From Strigops habroptila (taxonomy: Eukaryota; Chordata; Aves; Psittaciformes; Psittacidae), in contig NC_044301.2 of NCBI RefSeq assembly GCF_004027225.2, positions 27,662,300-27,726,299 of the forward strand: DNA of 64,000 nt. The letters run 5' to 3'. The notes below the pieces were generated by a model. It was not told the origin of the DNA and made no database searches. It worked only from the letters and a program-made list of their open reading frames with translations. This document shows, piece after piece, positions 30,490 through 41,934 of the stretch. Position 1 is the first letter of the stretch, and the number at the start of each line of letters is the position of its first letter. A program made the translations under genes and the position numbers.

Positions 30490-33116
30490 CTATATAATAA
30501 TGGAAATATTATATGGAAATATTTATTCATTGTTCTGTTGAATTTAGGCACCAAAGTAATCATCCAAGTAAGCATGTAGCAAGCCTACTTTGCATAGTCT
30601 TGTGCTAAAGAGCATGACTTCACTCAGTATCCAAGATAACTAAAGCTAGTGCAAATATGCCTTTAAAAGCTGCAATCACACATTCCAAAAAGGTTACAGC
30701 CTATGTTTGAGGCAGCTATACATGAAATATTTTTGCTCACACTCCATATTAAAAGAACATCAGTGGAGGAGCTGCTTGCATTTTGGGGAGGACTGGATGG
30801 AATAACAAGAGACAAATAAATTAACAAAGAGAGGTTATTTATTCTCTTGCACTCAACAATGGCTATGATACAAAAACGAGTTATGAAGCCAGTTAGACTG
30901 CCCCAGTCCTAATACAAGTTTCAGCAGCCTGTGCTGGCTTTGGTCTTTCTAGGCACTGTTTACATAAGTTGTGAATTAGTGCAACAAAGCACACCCACAT
31001 ATTCTTCCAGCCACACACCCCTGGGTGCCTTGGGAGCTGGCTTTGTCAATTTCCGCTGTGGGAAAAATCTCTCAGGTGACATGAAGCTCCTTTCGCTACA
31101 AGACCCTTGGCTGTTGTGTCATATATGGAATGGGCATAACACCTGTGAGTGGCAAAGACACCCATCTGTCCCATCCTGGAAACTCTTATGAGCTGAATAT
31201 CACACCGATGGGTGTCTATTTTAAAATAGGTACTTCTAAAATGTCACCTAAGAACTGAACACACTTCAGAAAAAAAAAAGGCATGAAATAACCCATAAGC
31301 ATTCTCCAATCTGTCATTACCTGGTTCAATAGGTATCACTAAAGCCCACCTCTGCTCGCTGAGGAGAGCCTTGTATCACTATCTTTGCAGTGCTCTTTGG
31401 GGAAAAGTAGAGGTATATGCGAGGATAACTATTGAGAACAGTTTCTTCCTCACATGACCTTCTTTAACCAGAAAACTTTTGAATAGAGAATGATAATACA
31501 TGTTTCAGGAGAATAGACTTTACAGCATTTCTAAACAACAGGGCTCCTCAGCTCTCCTTAGGTTTCTTATTTACAATATCACATTTAGTACTGAATTTAA
31601 CCAGCTCTACCTGTAACAAATCTGCTGAGGGATCCTATGTTGAAGGAAAATTTTATTTCCAGCCAATCTCTTTAGAACCCATGTTGAGGTGTTTTTCTCA
31701 TATGTTGCAAGCTTCCTGCCACCTGGAAGGCACCTGTCAGTACTCAAGACTGAGAAATTCCCAAAGTTTAAACCTGAACAGATCACTGCTCTGGCTGGCT
31801 GCCTTCTGTTGTGTCCTGTAGATTGCAGAGGGTTACTCTGGGAAAGAAAAAAACCAAAACACCTGATTGCTTTTTGCTAATTAAAAAGTCCCTACCAAGA
31901 AACTATAGCATTTATTACCATCATTTTCAGAAGAGGCTGCTCAGTAGCAGTTAAGTCCCACAGTTGGTTCTGGTATGAGCCAAGAAGACCATGCAATTTA
32001 CCATAATTAAGGAGAAGAAATTAAACTTAGTCTTTCTGGAAAGGTATAGAGGAAAGGAAAAACTGGCCAAGGTTAGCTGAAGAAATTACCTCAGCTAAGT
32101 AAGCCATATTTGAAGCAATTGATTTTAATGTGATCCCACCAGGAACTATTTAGAAGACCAGCTAGTCACTCAGTATAGCTTCATCAAAAGTATCACTTAG
32201 TTTTGCTGAGCCCAGATTGTGTTTAAAACAAATTCCCAATCTATTTTAACAGCAGATCTCAGAAGGGCACAGGCTAGGAATGTGGTTACAGCACAGATGG
32301 TTCCTATCAATATTACCTAGGTCATGCTGTAAACATGATGTGATACCAATGTTTTGTAAATAAGGCCATCATTAGAGCAGTTTCTACAGAGTAGGCAAGA
32401 TCAAAGCAAAAGCTCATTGACCCTCTTTCATTTAAGGATTCCGTTATCTTTATTACAGAAATCCCTGAATGCAACTTAGTTCCCATTACATATTTAAGTC
32501 CATTTTGTCTCTGACGCTCTCAAGATCTGAAAGCACTCTTTCTCTATGCTTATTATTTTTACATGATACTTTGAGACAAGTTAATAATAGGATCCAACTC
32601 ATCCACTGTCCCACTGTTGGGGAACCAAAATGTCCAGATGAGAAACCTAGTGCTAATGGCAATGCTATTCAGATAAAGCTGCTTTTATCCGGCTGTGTCA
32701 GAAAGCTAAACAGCCTGCTGCTCCTGATCCCTCCAATTTTGATCTGCACTGTGGAAGATAGTAAACAATCCCACAAATATTACCACCTTATTTTTTCCTT
32801 TAATTGCTACATAAATTATGTTATTTCAATTTATATCTGAGGTTCATATGCTATCACACTGATACTATCTGAGAGGTGGAGGCATAGATTGATTAACCAG
32901 AATATACTGCACAGCAGCAGCCATTCTCATATCTTGGAAAGGTACCAGGCTCAGGAAGGAAAGATGCTGCCAGGAAATGCCATATAGTTTTGAATGGAAA
33001 GATTCTTTCTGCACTGATTCTCATGCCTATGCTGGAAAGGCAGGCAATGCAAGAAGACGCAGACACACATTGGGTCTGCAGATACTAGCAAAATATAAAC
33101 ATTTACCCTTATCTAG
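30490..33116. other. Apparently unique non-coding DNA
   Basis: About 2.6 kb with no repeat or exon that I can recognise. Small open frames (up to 123 codons at 32469-32840) have no domain-like features, are A/T-rich and look random. Confidence 0.6.
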
Positions 33117-33478
33117 TGTTGTGGTTGAAGCCTAGACGGTACAGTCTGACTGTAAGCCCTGTCTATCACGTGACCCAGAAGAAGAATGATTTCAAATGGA
33201 GCCCTGAGCAACAACAAGCCTTTGAACAAATTAAAAGGCTTTTGGAGTCGGGGATACGGAAGATCCGAGGCCAGCTATACTCCAACTGAAAAAGAGATAC
33301 TGGCAGCCTATGAAGGGGTTCGAGCTGCTTCAGAAGTGATTGGCACTGAAGTACAGCTCCTCCTGGCGCCCCAGTTGCCCGTGCCGGGCTGGATGCTCAA
33401 AGGTAGGATCTCCTCTACACGTCATGGAACTGATGCTACACGGAGTAAATGGGACGCACTAATTACACAACGAGCTCG
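33117..33478 (+). pseudogene. ERV copy P2: reverse transcriptase/connection fragment
   Basis: A 24-base stub resembling the minus LTR end (33117-33140) is fused to plus-strand pol matching about 20000-20460 of copy P (ACGTGACCC, then FKWSPEQQQAFEQIK, AYEGVRAASEVIGTE). An internal deletion near 33238 removes about 160 bp relative to P. It continues after the inserted LTR at 34042. Confidence 0.85.
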
Positions 33479-34041
33479 TGTCGTGGTTTAAGCCCAGCTG
33501 GTTACTCAGAACCATGCAGCCGCTCACACACTCTCCCCCCATTCTTCCTCCCCCCACTCCCAGAGGGATGGGGAGGAGAATCGAAAGAATGTAACTCCCA
33601 TGGGTTGAGATAAGAACAGTCCAGTAACTAAAGCATAATACAAAACTACTACTGCTGCCATTAATAATAATGGTAAGGGAAATAACAAGGGGAGAAATTA
33701 CAATTGCTCACCACCCACCGACCAATACCCAGCCCAACCTGAGCAGCAATCTGGGCCTTCCGGGTAACTCCCCCCAGTTTATATACTGGACATGATGTGC
33801 TGTGGTATGGAGTATCCCTTTGGCTAGTTTGGGTCAGGTGTCCTGTCTCTGCTTCCTTGCGGCTTCCCCTCCCTGGCAGAGAATGAGACTGAAAAAGTCC
33901 TTGATTGGAGTAAACGTTAATTAGCAAGAACTAAAAACATCGGTGTGTTATCAGCATTGTTCCCAGACTAAAGTTGAAAATACAGCACTGAACCACCTAC
34001 TCAGGAGGAGAAAAATGACTGCTACTGCTGAACCCAGGACA
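33479..34041 (-). mobile_element. Solo LTR (minus) inserted in copy P2
   Basis: 563 bp, from TGTCGTGGTTTAAGCCC to GAACCCAGGACA. It splits pol exactly where copy P reads GAGCTCAAATAGG. Flanks GCTCG (33474-33478) and ACTCA (34042-34046) fit a 5-bp duplication of GCTCA with one transition on each side. Confidence 0.9.
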
Positions 34042-34735
34042 ACTCAAATAGGAAATCCCAGTCGTCCAGGAATTCTAGAAGGCATCAAGGAATGGCCAGA
34101 GGGCAAAGATCTTGGAATGTCACCAGAGGAGGAGGTGATGCGTGCTGAAGAGGCCCCACTATATAATAAATTGTCAGAAATTGAGAAGCAATATGCCTTG
34201 TTTACTGATGGGTCCTGCCATAATGTGGGAAAGCATTGGAGATGGAAGGCAGCTGCATGGAGTCCACTACGACAAGTTGCAGAAACTGCTGAAGGAGAGG
34301 GTGAATTGTGTCAGTTTGCAGAGGTGAAAGCCATCCAGCTGGCCTTGGATATTGCTGAAGGAGAAAAATGGCCAGTAATTTATCTCTCTACTGACTCATG
34401 GATGGTGGCAAAGGCCCTGTGGGGGTGGTTGCAGCAATGGAAGCAGAGCAAGTGGCAACGCAGAGGTAAACCCATCTGGGCTGCTGCACTGTGGCAAGAT
34501 ATCGCTGCCTGGGTGCAGAACCTGGTGGTGAGGGTACGCCACGTAGATTCTGATGTACCCTAGCGTGGAGCCACAGAGGAACATCAGAACAACCAACAGG
34601 TGGATCACGCAGCTAAGATTGAAGTGGCTCAGATGGATTTAGATTGGCAACATAAGGGTCAATTGTTTTTAGCCTGGTAGGCCCATGACACCTCAGGCCA
34701 TCCAGGAAGAGATGCAACGTGAGCTGTCATGATCA
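34042..34735 (+). pseudogene. ERV copy P2: RNase H domain
   Basis: It matches 20480-21160 of copy P: ALFTDGSCHNVGKHW, AEVKAIQLALDIAEGEKWP and the STDSWMVAKALWGW segment are all present, so the RNase H acidic residues persist. TAG near 34561 breaks the frame, and similarity stops near 34720, where integrase would begin; integrase is deleted. Confidence 0.88.
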
Positions 34736-35076
34736 TCAGTAGAGAATAAAGTCATGGGAAAAGCCGGCAGCAGCAGCGGAACTGTCCTCAGGTCGCCATC
34801 GGCTGACCCTGACCTCCCTCCAGTCGTCACCCCTACAAAGAAAGAACTTTGATGAAACCAGGCGATTTTGGTGGTGTCATCAGCAGGCCACAGTCCAACA
34901 CTACACACCGTCTCTCCTGCCCTGAAAGACTGTTACAAGAGATGGAGCCTGACATCATGGACTGGATGAATTCAGCAGCTTTATAGGGATTGGTTCATGG
35001 ACTAGGGAATGATATCTCTCTCTCTTTTTGTGTGTGTGTGGGTGTATATATATATATATGTATGTATACATGCATG
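34736..35076 (+). mobile_element. ERV copy P2: post-pol region
   Basis: It aligns with 5160-5460 and 22040-22300: the same TGGAGCCTGACATCATGG block and a GT/TA simple repeat at about 35024-35074. No coding sequence. Confidence 0.8.
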
Positions 35077-35467
35077 TGTTAGATGGGTCTAACACTGTGA
35101 AATTGGTCCGTGGTGGACCACCCCGATCATCTAGAATGAGCGTGTATGGCAAAGGGCCAGCAAGGCCACTCCTTCTGGCGCAAAATGGCTCCCTGCATTA
35201 GAACGAGTGTGCGTGGGAAAAAAGAGCCAGCAAGGCCACTCCTCCTGACACAGGTTAGCCCCCTGCGTCAGGATGAGTCTGCACTTTTGGCATTTAAAAA
35301 GCCCGGGGTTCGAGAGAGATCGAGAAGGGGGTGGATCCAACTACCTTTCATGGTTATATCTCTGGATTGTATATCTATTCTGGATCTTGTAATAAACTTT
35401 CTAGCAGTTTGGTGTGCGTGCGTGGCTTACGTCCTTCTCCACCCGGAATCCTTCAATCCCTGGAACA
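35077..35467 (+). mobile_element. LTR of a further family
   Basis: About 391 bp running TGTTAGATGG to CCTGGAACA, with TATA-like ATTTAAAAAG near 35290 and AATAAA at about 35389. TG/CA ends and signal order support an LTR in plus orientation. It contains a twofold block (GCCAGCAAGGCCACTCCT at about 35157 and 35227). No convincing target duplication. Confidence 0.7.
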
Positions 35468-35479
35468 ATGTAAGACAAG

Positions 35480-36038
35480 AAGCGATGGTTTAAACCCAGC
35501 TAGTAACTCAGAACCACGCAGCCGCTCACTCACTCCCCCACTTCTTCCTCCCCCCACTCCCGGAGGGATGGGGAGGAGAATCGAAAGAATATAACTCCCA
35601 CGGGTTAAGAACAGTCCAGTAACTTAGGTACAATAGAAAACTACTACTACCACCATCACCAACAACAATGATAAGGGAAAAAACAAGGGGAGAGAATACA
35701 ATTGCTCACCACCTGCTGACCAATACCCAGCCCAACCCAAGCAGCAACCTGGGCTTTACAGGTAACTCCCCCCAGTTTATACATTGGGCATGATGTGCTG
35801 TGGTATGGAATACCCCTTTAGTCAGTTTGGGTCAGGTGTCCTGTCTCTGCTTCCTCCCGGCTTCCCGTGCCCCTCCTCACTGGCAGAGCATGAGACTGGA
35901 AAAAGTCCTTGGTCAGAGTAAAGATTACTTAGCAACAACTAAAAACATCAGTGTTATCCCAGGCTGAAAGTCAAAAACACAGCACTGCACCAGCTACTAA
36001 GAAGGAGAAAAATGACTCCTACTGTCCAACCCAGGACA
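35480..36038 (-). mobile_element. ERV family LTR (minus), solo
   Basis: It matches 33479-34041 throughout. The low-coordinate tip is decayed (GCGATGGTTTAAACCC) and the high end is CCAACCCAGGACA. No clear target duplication. Confidence 0.88.
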
Positions 36039-36134
36039 TCTAGCATCTTCATTCAGGAATTACTAATTATCACAGGAAGCCAGAGAAATAGCTTGCAATG
36101 AGTGATTTATTCAGGTAACATAGCCACTGCCATA

Positions 36135-37213
36135 TGTCCTTGTTTCAGCTGGGACAGAGTTAATTTTCTTCCTAGAAGCTGGTACTGTGCTATGCTTTGG
36201 CTTTAGTCTAAGAATATTGGGAACTCTTGCAAGGCTAAAGCAAGTGCATGCAACCCATACCAGGAACTCCTGCACAGGGGATGAGAGCAGGGATAATCAG
36301 TCATTCTCCTGATAGCCTTGGAACATTCCTTATCTGAATGTTTCAAGTGAATTTACTGATGACTAAAGCCAACCATCTTGCAACCCTATAAACAGTGAAC
36401 CCTTTGAGCTCTTCTGCACTGCAGTGGGCTGCACCGCTATCTCCCTCTGAGTGGGATGCCTCTCAGAGTTCATGAACTCTTAAGTTCGCAAAAGGAGGAC
36501 TGTCGTCTGATGACAGGACCTGGGCTGATATCCCCACTACACGAGGCTCAAACCTCACCCATTGAGAAACGTCAAAAAGATGTCAAAAAGGCATTAGATG
36601 TATTTCACTGATTCTCAAAGGGAATTTTTAAATAGGCCTACCTATGTATATATATACATATATCTGTCTCTGTGTGTTACCTTTGTACATCTGCCTATAC
36701 ATATGTCTGTGCGTATTGACTTGAACATCCTCTAACAAATATAGTATAGCTGCTATTATCTTGAATCTATAAAATTGATATCATTGTTATGTTTATAGGT
36801 GATCAGTGGTTAATCTAACATTTAAGTGTTGCTATGATTAAGTGTTGCTAAATCCTTTAGACATAAACTGTCGACTGAGTCCAAGCCTAAGACTGAATCC
36901 GACTGCATCTGGACTCCTCTCTGAGAAGGACTTTAGGAAGCAAGGGGGGAGGGTTCACTCTGAATCTTGTGACCCAACTAAAAGTCTCCCTTACCTTTTC
37001 CTCCCTTACCCCTTTACATTCCAGCCTCTGTATAAATCACTCTTAATTGATTGTAATTTGATTTTTCTTTATATGTATTACCCATGCAGTAAGCAGCAGA
37101 GTAAACCTATCCAACAAACTTTGTTGTGCTTTCACAAATTTATATTAAGGCTTGTTTTTGCTAATAACTTTGACAGTGATTCTTTAAGCGACCTAAACCA
37201 TTCCCTTTCATGA
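36135..37213 (+). mobile_element. LTR-like element of another ERV family
   Basis: It starts TGTCCTTGTTTCAGCTGGG, a start I associate with widespread avian ERV LTRs, with a TATA-like CCTATAAACAG near 36387. The right end is uncertain: either near 37121 (CTATCCAACA) or at the gag junction about 37213. The block around 36855-36905 recurs near 42735-42785. Confidence 0.6.
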
Positions 37214-37468
37214 CACATGCCTACTAAGCCCTGTTCAGTATTCAGTACCCTCAAAGGGAAAAGAAGGTCTCTGGATCTGACAACAAAATGACAAGCACTG
37301 TGGCTACTCCAACCCAGTGACAGGCAGTGCAGCTGAACCAAAGAACCAACCTGTACTGTTATCAGTCACCCATATACAGAAGAAGAAATGGACATGAAAA
37401 TCAGCTTGTTTAGTGAAGGAAGATGAAGCAGGGCCATCACAAGAACAAGAGAAAGAGGCAGAACAATA
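37214..37468 (+). pseudogene. ERV copy P3: gag fragment
   Basis: It resembles gag of M1 around 9000-9320 (the QYLQGEKK-like block, then a shortened Thr/Ala repeat and the KNQPV-like word), degenerate, with no long frame. Confidence 0.7.
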
Positions 37469-37474
37469 GGTAAC

Positions 37475-37871
37475 TGTGGGGAGAAATGACATCAGCATGA
37501 CAAGCTTGAGCAGTCCATTAAACAGAAGCAGCGAGACCTTGATACCGAACAAGCCCTGGGCTCAGTAGGCCAGGCTGGGCCGTAAGGCTGAGTCATGAAT
37601 ACCTGGACGAATCAGTGGAGCGCATGGACTGTGTGTGAAGCTGATGCGGTGGCGCGTGAACAGCGCGTGATAGCCTCGGGCACAGATAAGCAACATGCTG
37701 TGGAAAGTCCCTGTGGAAAGTCCTTTGAGAAACCCCAGGGGAATTTCTGGGCAGAGAAACCCCAGGGGAAGTTCTGGGTGTAGAAACTGTATAGATAGGG
37801 CTTGCCCGAAATAAAGTTTGTCTCAGTCTCAGCATTCCCACTGATCTGAGTCTGTGCTGTAATGCGCCACA
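37475..37871 (+). mobile_element. Solo LTR with 6-bp target duplication
   Basis: 397 bp, TGTGGGGAG to GCGCCACA, with an AATAAAG signal near 37811. It is flanked by the perfect 6-bp repeat GGTAAC (37469-37474 and 37872-37877). A short LTR with a 6-bp duplication is typical of class II (alpha/beta-like) elements. It lies inside gag of copy P3. Confidence 0.93.
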
Positions 37872-37877
37872 GGTAAC

Positions 37878-38283
37878 CTCTTGATCCCTATCCCTGACTG
37901 ACCTGTGGGATATGAAGAAAGATTTCAGCCACTGTCCAGGTGAGTACACAATCACATGGCTGCTCCAATGCTGGGATAATGGGTCTAGTAGTTTTCAATT
38001 AGAGGGTAGGGAAGCAAAGCAGCTGGGATCACTTTCTAGGCAAGGAGGAATTGAAAGGGTGACTGGGAGAGACACAAGTACCCAGCCTCTGGAGGCGACT
38101 CTTCTTAAGCGTGAAGGAAGATGTTATATGTTGCCCAGGCAAGTGGACCGCAATAGAAGTATCCAGTACCTGAGGGAATTAGCTGTGCTAGAGATGATTT
38201 ATTATGACCCGAACAACATGCAGGTACCACAGATCCAGATGAAGTCATATGCACACAACCAACGTGGTGGAAATGTGTATGGA
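37878..38283 (+). pseudogene. ERV copy P3: gag, later part
   Basis: Open frame (from about 37912) with WLLQCWDNG, REAKQLGSLSRQGGIE and IQYLRELAVLEMIYYDPNN, matching the gag middle of copies P and M1. At about 38284 it passes straight into reverse transcriptase sequence, so the gag end, protease and RT fingers are deleted. Confidence 0.85.
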
Positions 38284-39031
38284 CCAGTACACTTGGAATT
38301 GACTGCCCCAAGGGTGGAAACACAGCCCTACCCTCTTTAATGGACTTATCCAGACTGCACTGGAACAGGGGGAAGCTCCAGAACAGCTGCAATACATTGA
38401 TATCATTGTTTGGGATAATACAACAGGAAAAAGGGAAGAAAATCCAAATCCTTCTGAAAGCCGGTTTTGCCATAAAACAAAAAGTTCAAGGTACCTACAC
38501 AGGAGATCCAGTATTTGGGAATAAAATGTCAAGATGGACTTCAGCATATACTAATGGATGTGATCAACAAAATAACAGCAATGCCTCTGCCAACTAGCAA
38601 GAAAGAAACAGAAACATTCTTATGTGTTGAGTGCACTTTCCAAATTACAGTCTGATTGCAAGCCCTCTCTATCAAGTGACCCAGAAGAAAAATGATTAAA
38701 CAGGAGATAGATAGTTCATGCAGTAGCCCTCAGGCCAGTCTGGGCAGGGCAAGAGGTAAAAATTATGACCTACACCACAGCCAGTGAAAATGGTCCTACG
38801 TGGAACCTCTGGCAGAAAGCTCCAGGGGAGACTCGAAGTCAACCCCTCGGCTTTTGGAGTCAGGGTTCCAGAGGATCTGACGCCCGTTATACTACAGCTG
38901 AAAAAGATACTGGCAGTCTATGAAGGGGTTCGAGCCGCTTTGGAAGAGATTGGTACTGAAGCAGAGCTCCTCCTGGCACCCTGGCTGCCTGTGCTGGGCC
39001 GAATGTTCAAAGGGAAGGTCTCCTCTACACA
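38284..39031 (+). pseudogene. ERV copy P3: reverse transcriptase remnant
   Basis: It begins at the equivalent of 19608 in copy P (GTGGAAACACAGCCCTACCC) and follows RT to the RNase H approach (LAVYEGVRAALEEIGTE near 38908-38960). The YxDD box is degraded to TACATTGATATC (YIDI) at about 38393-38404, with a deletion afterwards, and multiple frames are used. Confidence 0.85.
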
Positions 39032-39205
39032 TAGAATCATAGAATCATAGAATCATAGAATCATAGAATAGTTTGGGTTGGAAGGGACATTCAAAGGTCA
39101 TCAAGTCCAACCCACCTGCAATGAGCAGGGACATCTTCAACTAGTTCAGGTTGCCCAGAACCACATCCAGCCTGGCCTTGAACACATCCAGCCTGGCCTT
39201 GAACA
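39032..39205 (-). mobile_element. CR1 3'-end insertion inside copy P3 pol
   Basis: Minus-strand CR1 tail: octamers ATAGAATC at 39032-39068, then the 3' UTR complement (GTTTGGGTTGGAAGGGAC), stopping at GGCCTTGAAC. Pol resumes at ATCATGCAAT, the word that follows CTACAC in copy P. A 22-base unit (CATCCAGCCTGGCCTTGAACA) is repeated at its right side. Confidence 0.92.
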
Positions 39206-39595
39206 TCATGCAATTGAGGCTTCATGGAGTAAGTGGGTCACACTGATCACACACCGAGCTCAAATAGGAAATCCCAGTCATCCAGGAATCTAGGAAGTGA
39301 TCATGGACTGGCCAGAAGGCAAAGATTTCAGAATGTCACCAGAGGAGGAGGAGATGCATGCTGAAGAGGCCCCACCGTACCATAAACTGTCAGAAAGTAA
39401 GAAGCAATATGCCTTGTTTACTGATGGGTCCTGCCATATTGTGGGAAAGCGTCGGAGATGGAAGGCAGCTCTGTGGAGTCCCCTGCGACAAGTTGCAGAA
39501 ACTTCTGAAGGAGAAGGTGAGTTGAGTCAGTTTGCAGAGGTGAAAGCCATCCAGCTGGCTTTAGACATTACTGAGCAAGAAAAATGGCACCTCAG
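39206..39595 (+). pseudogene. ERV copy P3: RNase H domain, shortened
   Basis: ALFTDGSCHIVGKRRRW and AEVKAIQLALDITEQEKW are kept. The later half, including the second catalytic Asp region, is deleted, with a jump at about 39590 to the integrase start. Confidence 0.86.
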
Positions 39596-40089
39596 GCCAT
39601 CAAGGCAGAGATGCAACATATAGATGGGCTTGTGATCGAGGGCTGGACTTGACCATGGATGCTATCACCCAGGTTATTCATGAATGTGAAACATGTGCTG
39701 CAATTAATCAATCCAAGGAGTTAAAACCTCTCATATATGGAGGATGACAGCTGAAATATAAATATGGGGAGGCCTGGCAGATTGACTATATCACACTCCA
39801 AACCCATCAAGGCAAGTGCCATGTGCTTACAATGGTGGAAGCAATCACCAGACGGCTGGAAATATATGCTGTGCCCCATGCCACACTATCCTGGGCCTTA
39901 AAAAGAAAGTCTTATGGTGACATGGCAGCCCTAAAAGAATTGAGTGACACCATTTCCGGAAAAACCTCACGGACACTTGGGCTGAAGAGCATGGCATTGA
40001 CTGGGTATATCACATTCCCTATCATGCACCAGCCTCCAGGAAAATCAAGTCGTATAATGGACTGTTGAAGACTATACTGAGAGGAATGG
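39596..40089 (+). pseudogene. ERV copy P3: integrase, first part
   Basis: It contains the HECETCAAI part of the zinc-binding domain near 39680-39710 and the EAWQIDYITLQ core Asp near 39770-39800, and stretches to the MHQPPGKSS region in shifted frames. Interrupted by a foldback LTR at 40095. Confidence 0.85.
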
Positions 40090-40094
40090 GTTGT

Positions 40095-40495
40095 TGTCCT
40101 GGGTTCAGCTGAAAAGAGAACAATAAACATAAGTGATGCACAATAAAATCGCTCACCACCCACCAACCGATACCCAACCTGACCTGAGCAGCGATCTGGG
40201 CCTTCTGGATAACTCTCCCCAGTTTATATAGTGGGCATGACATGCTGTGGTATGGAACACGCCTTTGGCTAGTTTGGGTCAGGTGACCTGTCTCTGCTTC
40301 CTCCTGGCTTCCCATGCCCCTCCTCACTGGCAGAGCATGAGACTGAAAAAGTCCTTGATTGGAGTAAACATTACTTAGCAACAACTAAAAACATCAGTGT
40401 ATTATCAGCATTTTTCTCAGACTAAAGTTGAAAACATAACACTGCACCAGCTACTAGGATGGAGAAAAATAACTGTTACAGCTGAACCCAGGACA
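40095..40495 (-). mobile_element. LTR-derived foldback insertion with 17-bp inverted ends
   Basis: Both ends carry the same LTR tip in inverted orientation: TGTCCTGGGTTCAGCTG at 40095-40111 and its exact complement at 40479-40495. It is flanked by the perfect 5-bp direct repeat GTTGT (40090-40094 and 40496-40500). The body from about 40129 is an ordinary minus-strand family LTR lacking its normal 3' end (the TGTCGTGGTTTAAG tip). Pol continues correctly on both sides. Confidence 0.9.
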
Positions 40496-40500
40496 GTTGT

Positions 40501-40776
40501 GAACCTTCAAGCATTGGGATAGAGGATCTGCCAATCGGGCCAGCCTGGCCCAATTAAAATTTTTATGTACTGTAGAAGGAAACAAATTTCCTGTAGTGCA
40601 CAGAAAGAATATGTTAGGGAAAACAATCTGGGTTATTTCTGCCCTAGTCAAAGGCAAACCCATTCATGGGATTGCTTTTGCTCAAGGACCTGGGTGCACT
40701 TGGTGGGTAATGTGGGAAGATGGGGAAGTCTGGTGTGGACCTCAAGGGATTTGATTTTGGGTGAGAATAGCCAATG
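40501..40776 (+). pseudogene. ERV copy P3: integrase C-terminal part
   Basis: It continues the integrase (CTVEGNKFPVVHRKNM, then FAQGPGCTWWVM and the final DFG-like end) with frameshifts. No 3' LTR is seen after it; 40777-40974 is unassigned. Confidence 0.82.
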
Positions 40777-40974
40777 ACTTAAACTGTATAATGTTAATTT
40801 CTATATAATACTGTATATTATTGCTTCCATGGCAGCTATATGCCCATCACTGCACTGGGCAAGGAGAAACTAAATCAGCAGTACACAGTGGATAGCACAA
40901 AAATAAACAACGAATACTTGTCATGGGTGACTCTTTTAAGGGACACTGAGGCACCCATCTGCCATGCTGACAGG

Positions 40975-41615
40975 GAGGCATGAGAGGTTCTTATAGGTGA
41001 CTTCAACTACCCAGACATTTGTTGGAAGAACAACACAGCAGCCGACATCATCCATCAAGTTCCTGGAAAGCGCAGAGGACTGCTTCCTCATACAAATGTT
41101 AGATGTGCCAACCAGGAATGAGGCGCTGCTGAACTTGCTACTCACAAACCAAGAAAGCCTGCTTTGTAATATCTCGGTTGGTGATAGCCTGGGCTGCAGT
41201 GATCATAATATTGTGGAGTTTGGGATCCAGCTGAGTATGCTGAAGATTAGTAGTAAGACAAATTTTTTAGTTTTCAGAAGAGCAGCTGGCTCAGAGCTCA
41301 GCTGGGAGGGATTCCATGGGAAGCTTACATGGAGGATAGACAATCTAATGAGTGCTGGGAGTTTTTCAAGAACACTCTCCTGGAAGCACAAAAGCATTTC
41401 ATCCCCTTTAAAGGTAAGGGAAGTAGGTGGAGCAAGAGAACCCCTTGGCTTAACTGTGAGTTTCTGAGTCTGCTCAAAACCAAGAGAAGCATACCAGAGT
41501 TGGAAAAGCAGACAAATAACTGTTGAGAGCTGTAAGAGCATTGCCAGGGTGCACAGAGATGCAGTTAGAAAAGCAAAAGCTCAGCTTGGATTGAAATTAG
41601 CCAGAGATGTTGTGA
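40975..41615 (+). mobile_element. CR1 fragment (endonuclease end to RT start)
   Basis: An open 156-codon stretch (40997-41467) includes the CR1 block following GDFNYPD (about 40999-41020), LLTNQESLL and CSDHNIVEF (the SDH catalytic triplet at about 41200). It continues into the basic linker to about 41610. Old copy, truncated at both ends. Confidence 0.82.
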
Positions 41616-41934
41616 GAAAACCACTTGGCGGGGGGAGGAATTAGAGAAAACTGGGGTCTAACAGAAGTTGTAGTATTACAGAAACCTTTTTAGGGTGAAA
41701 TATAGTTGCCACTTCCAGGACGTTTGGCATGCACAGAATCTTCTCCACCATGGTTCCCTAGGCAACACAACCTGCCATCTTAGAGGAGCAATGGAAAGTA
41801 GAGTGGAGACACTGCGGCCAGGATCTGTTGTACTCCCTGCAGGACTGGGAACTTGATGTTACCATACAGCTGATAAGGCACATAGCAGATGTCAAATGGA
41901 AAATGTAAGAGATGTCCGTTGCTGAGCCAGCAGC

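Noticed and set aside
32469-32840. 123-codon plus-strand frame as a possible gene
   Set aside because: A/T-rich, no domain, no splice or homology support; length is unremarkable for this composition.
35077-35473. Target duplication ATG(T) around the LTR at 35077-35467
   Set aside because: It requires shifting the LTR start off TG, and the left flank is itself a TA/TG simple repeat, so a match is expected by chance.
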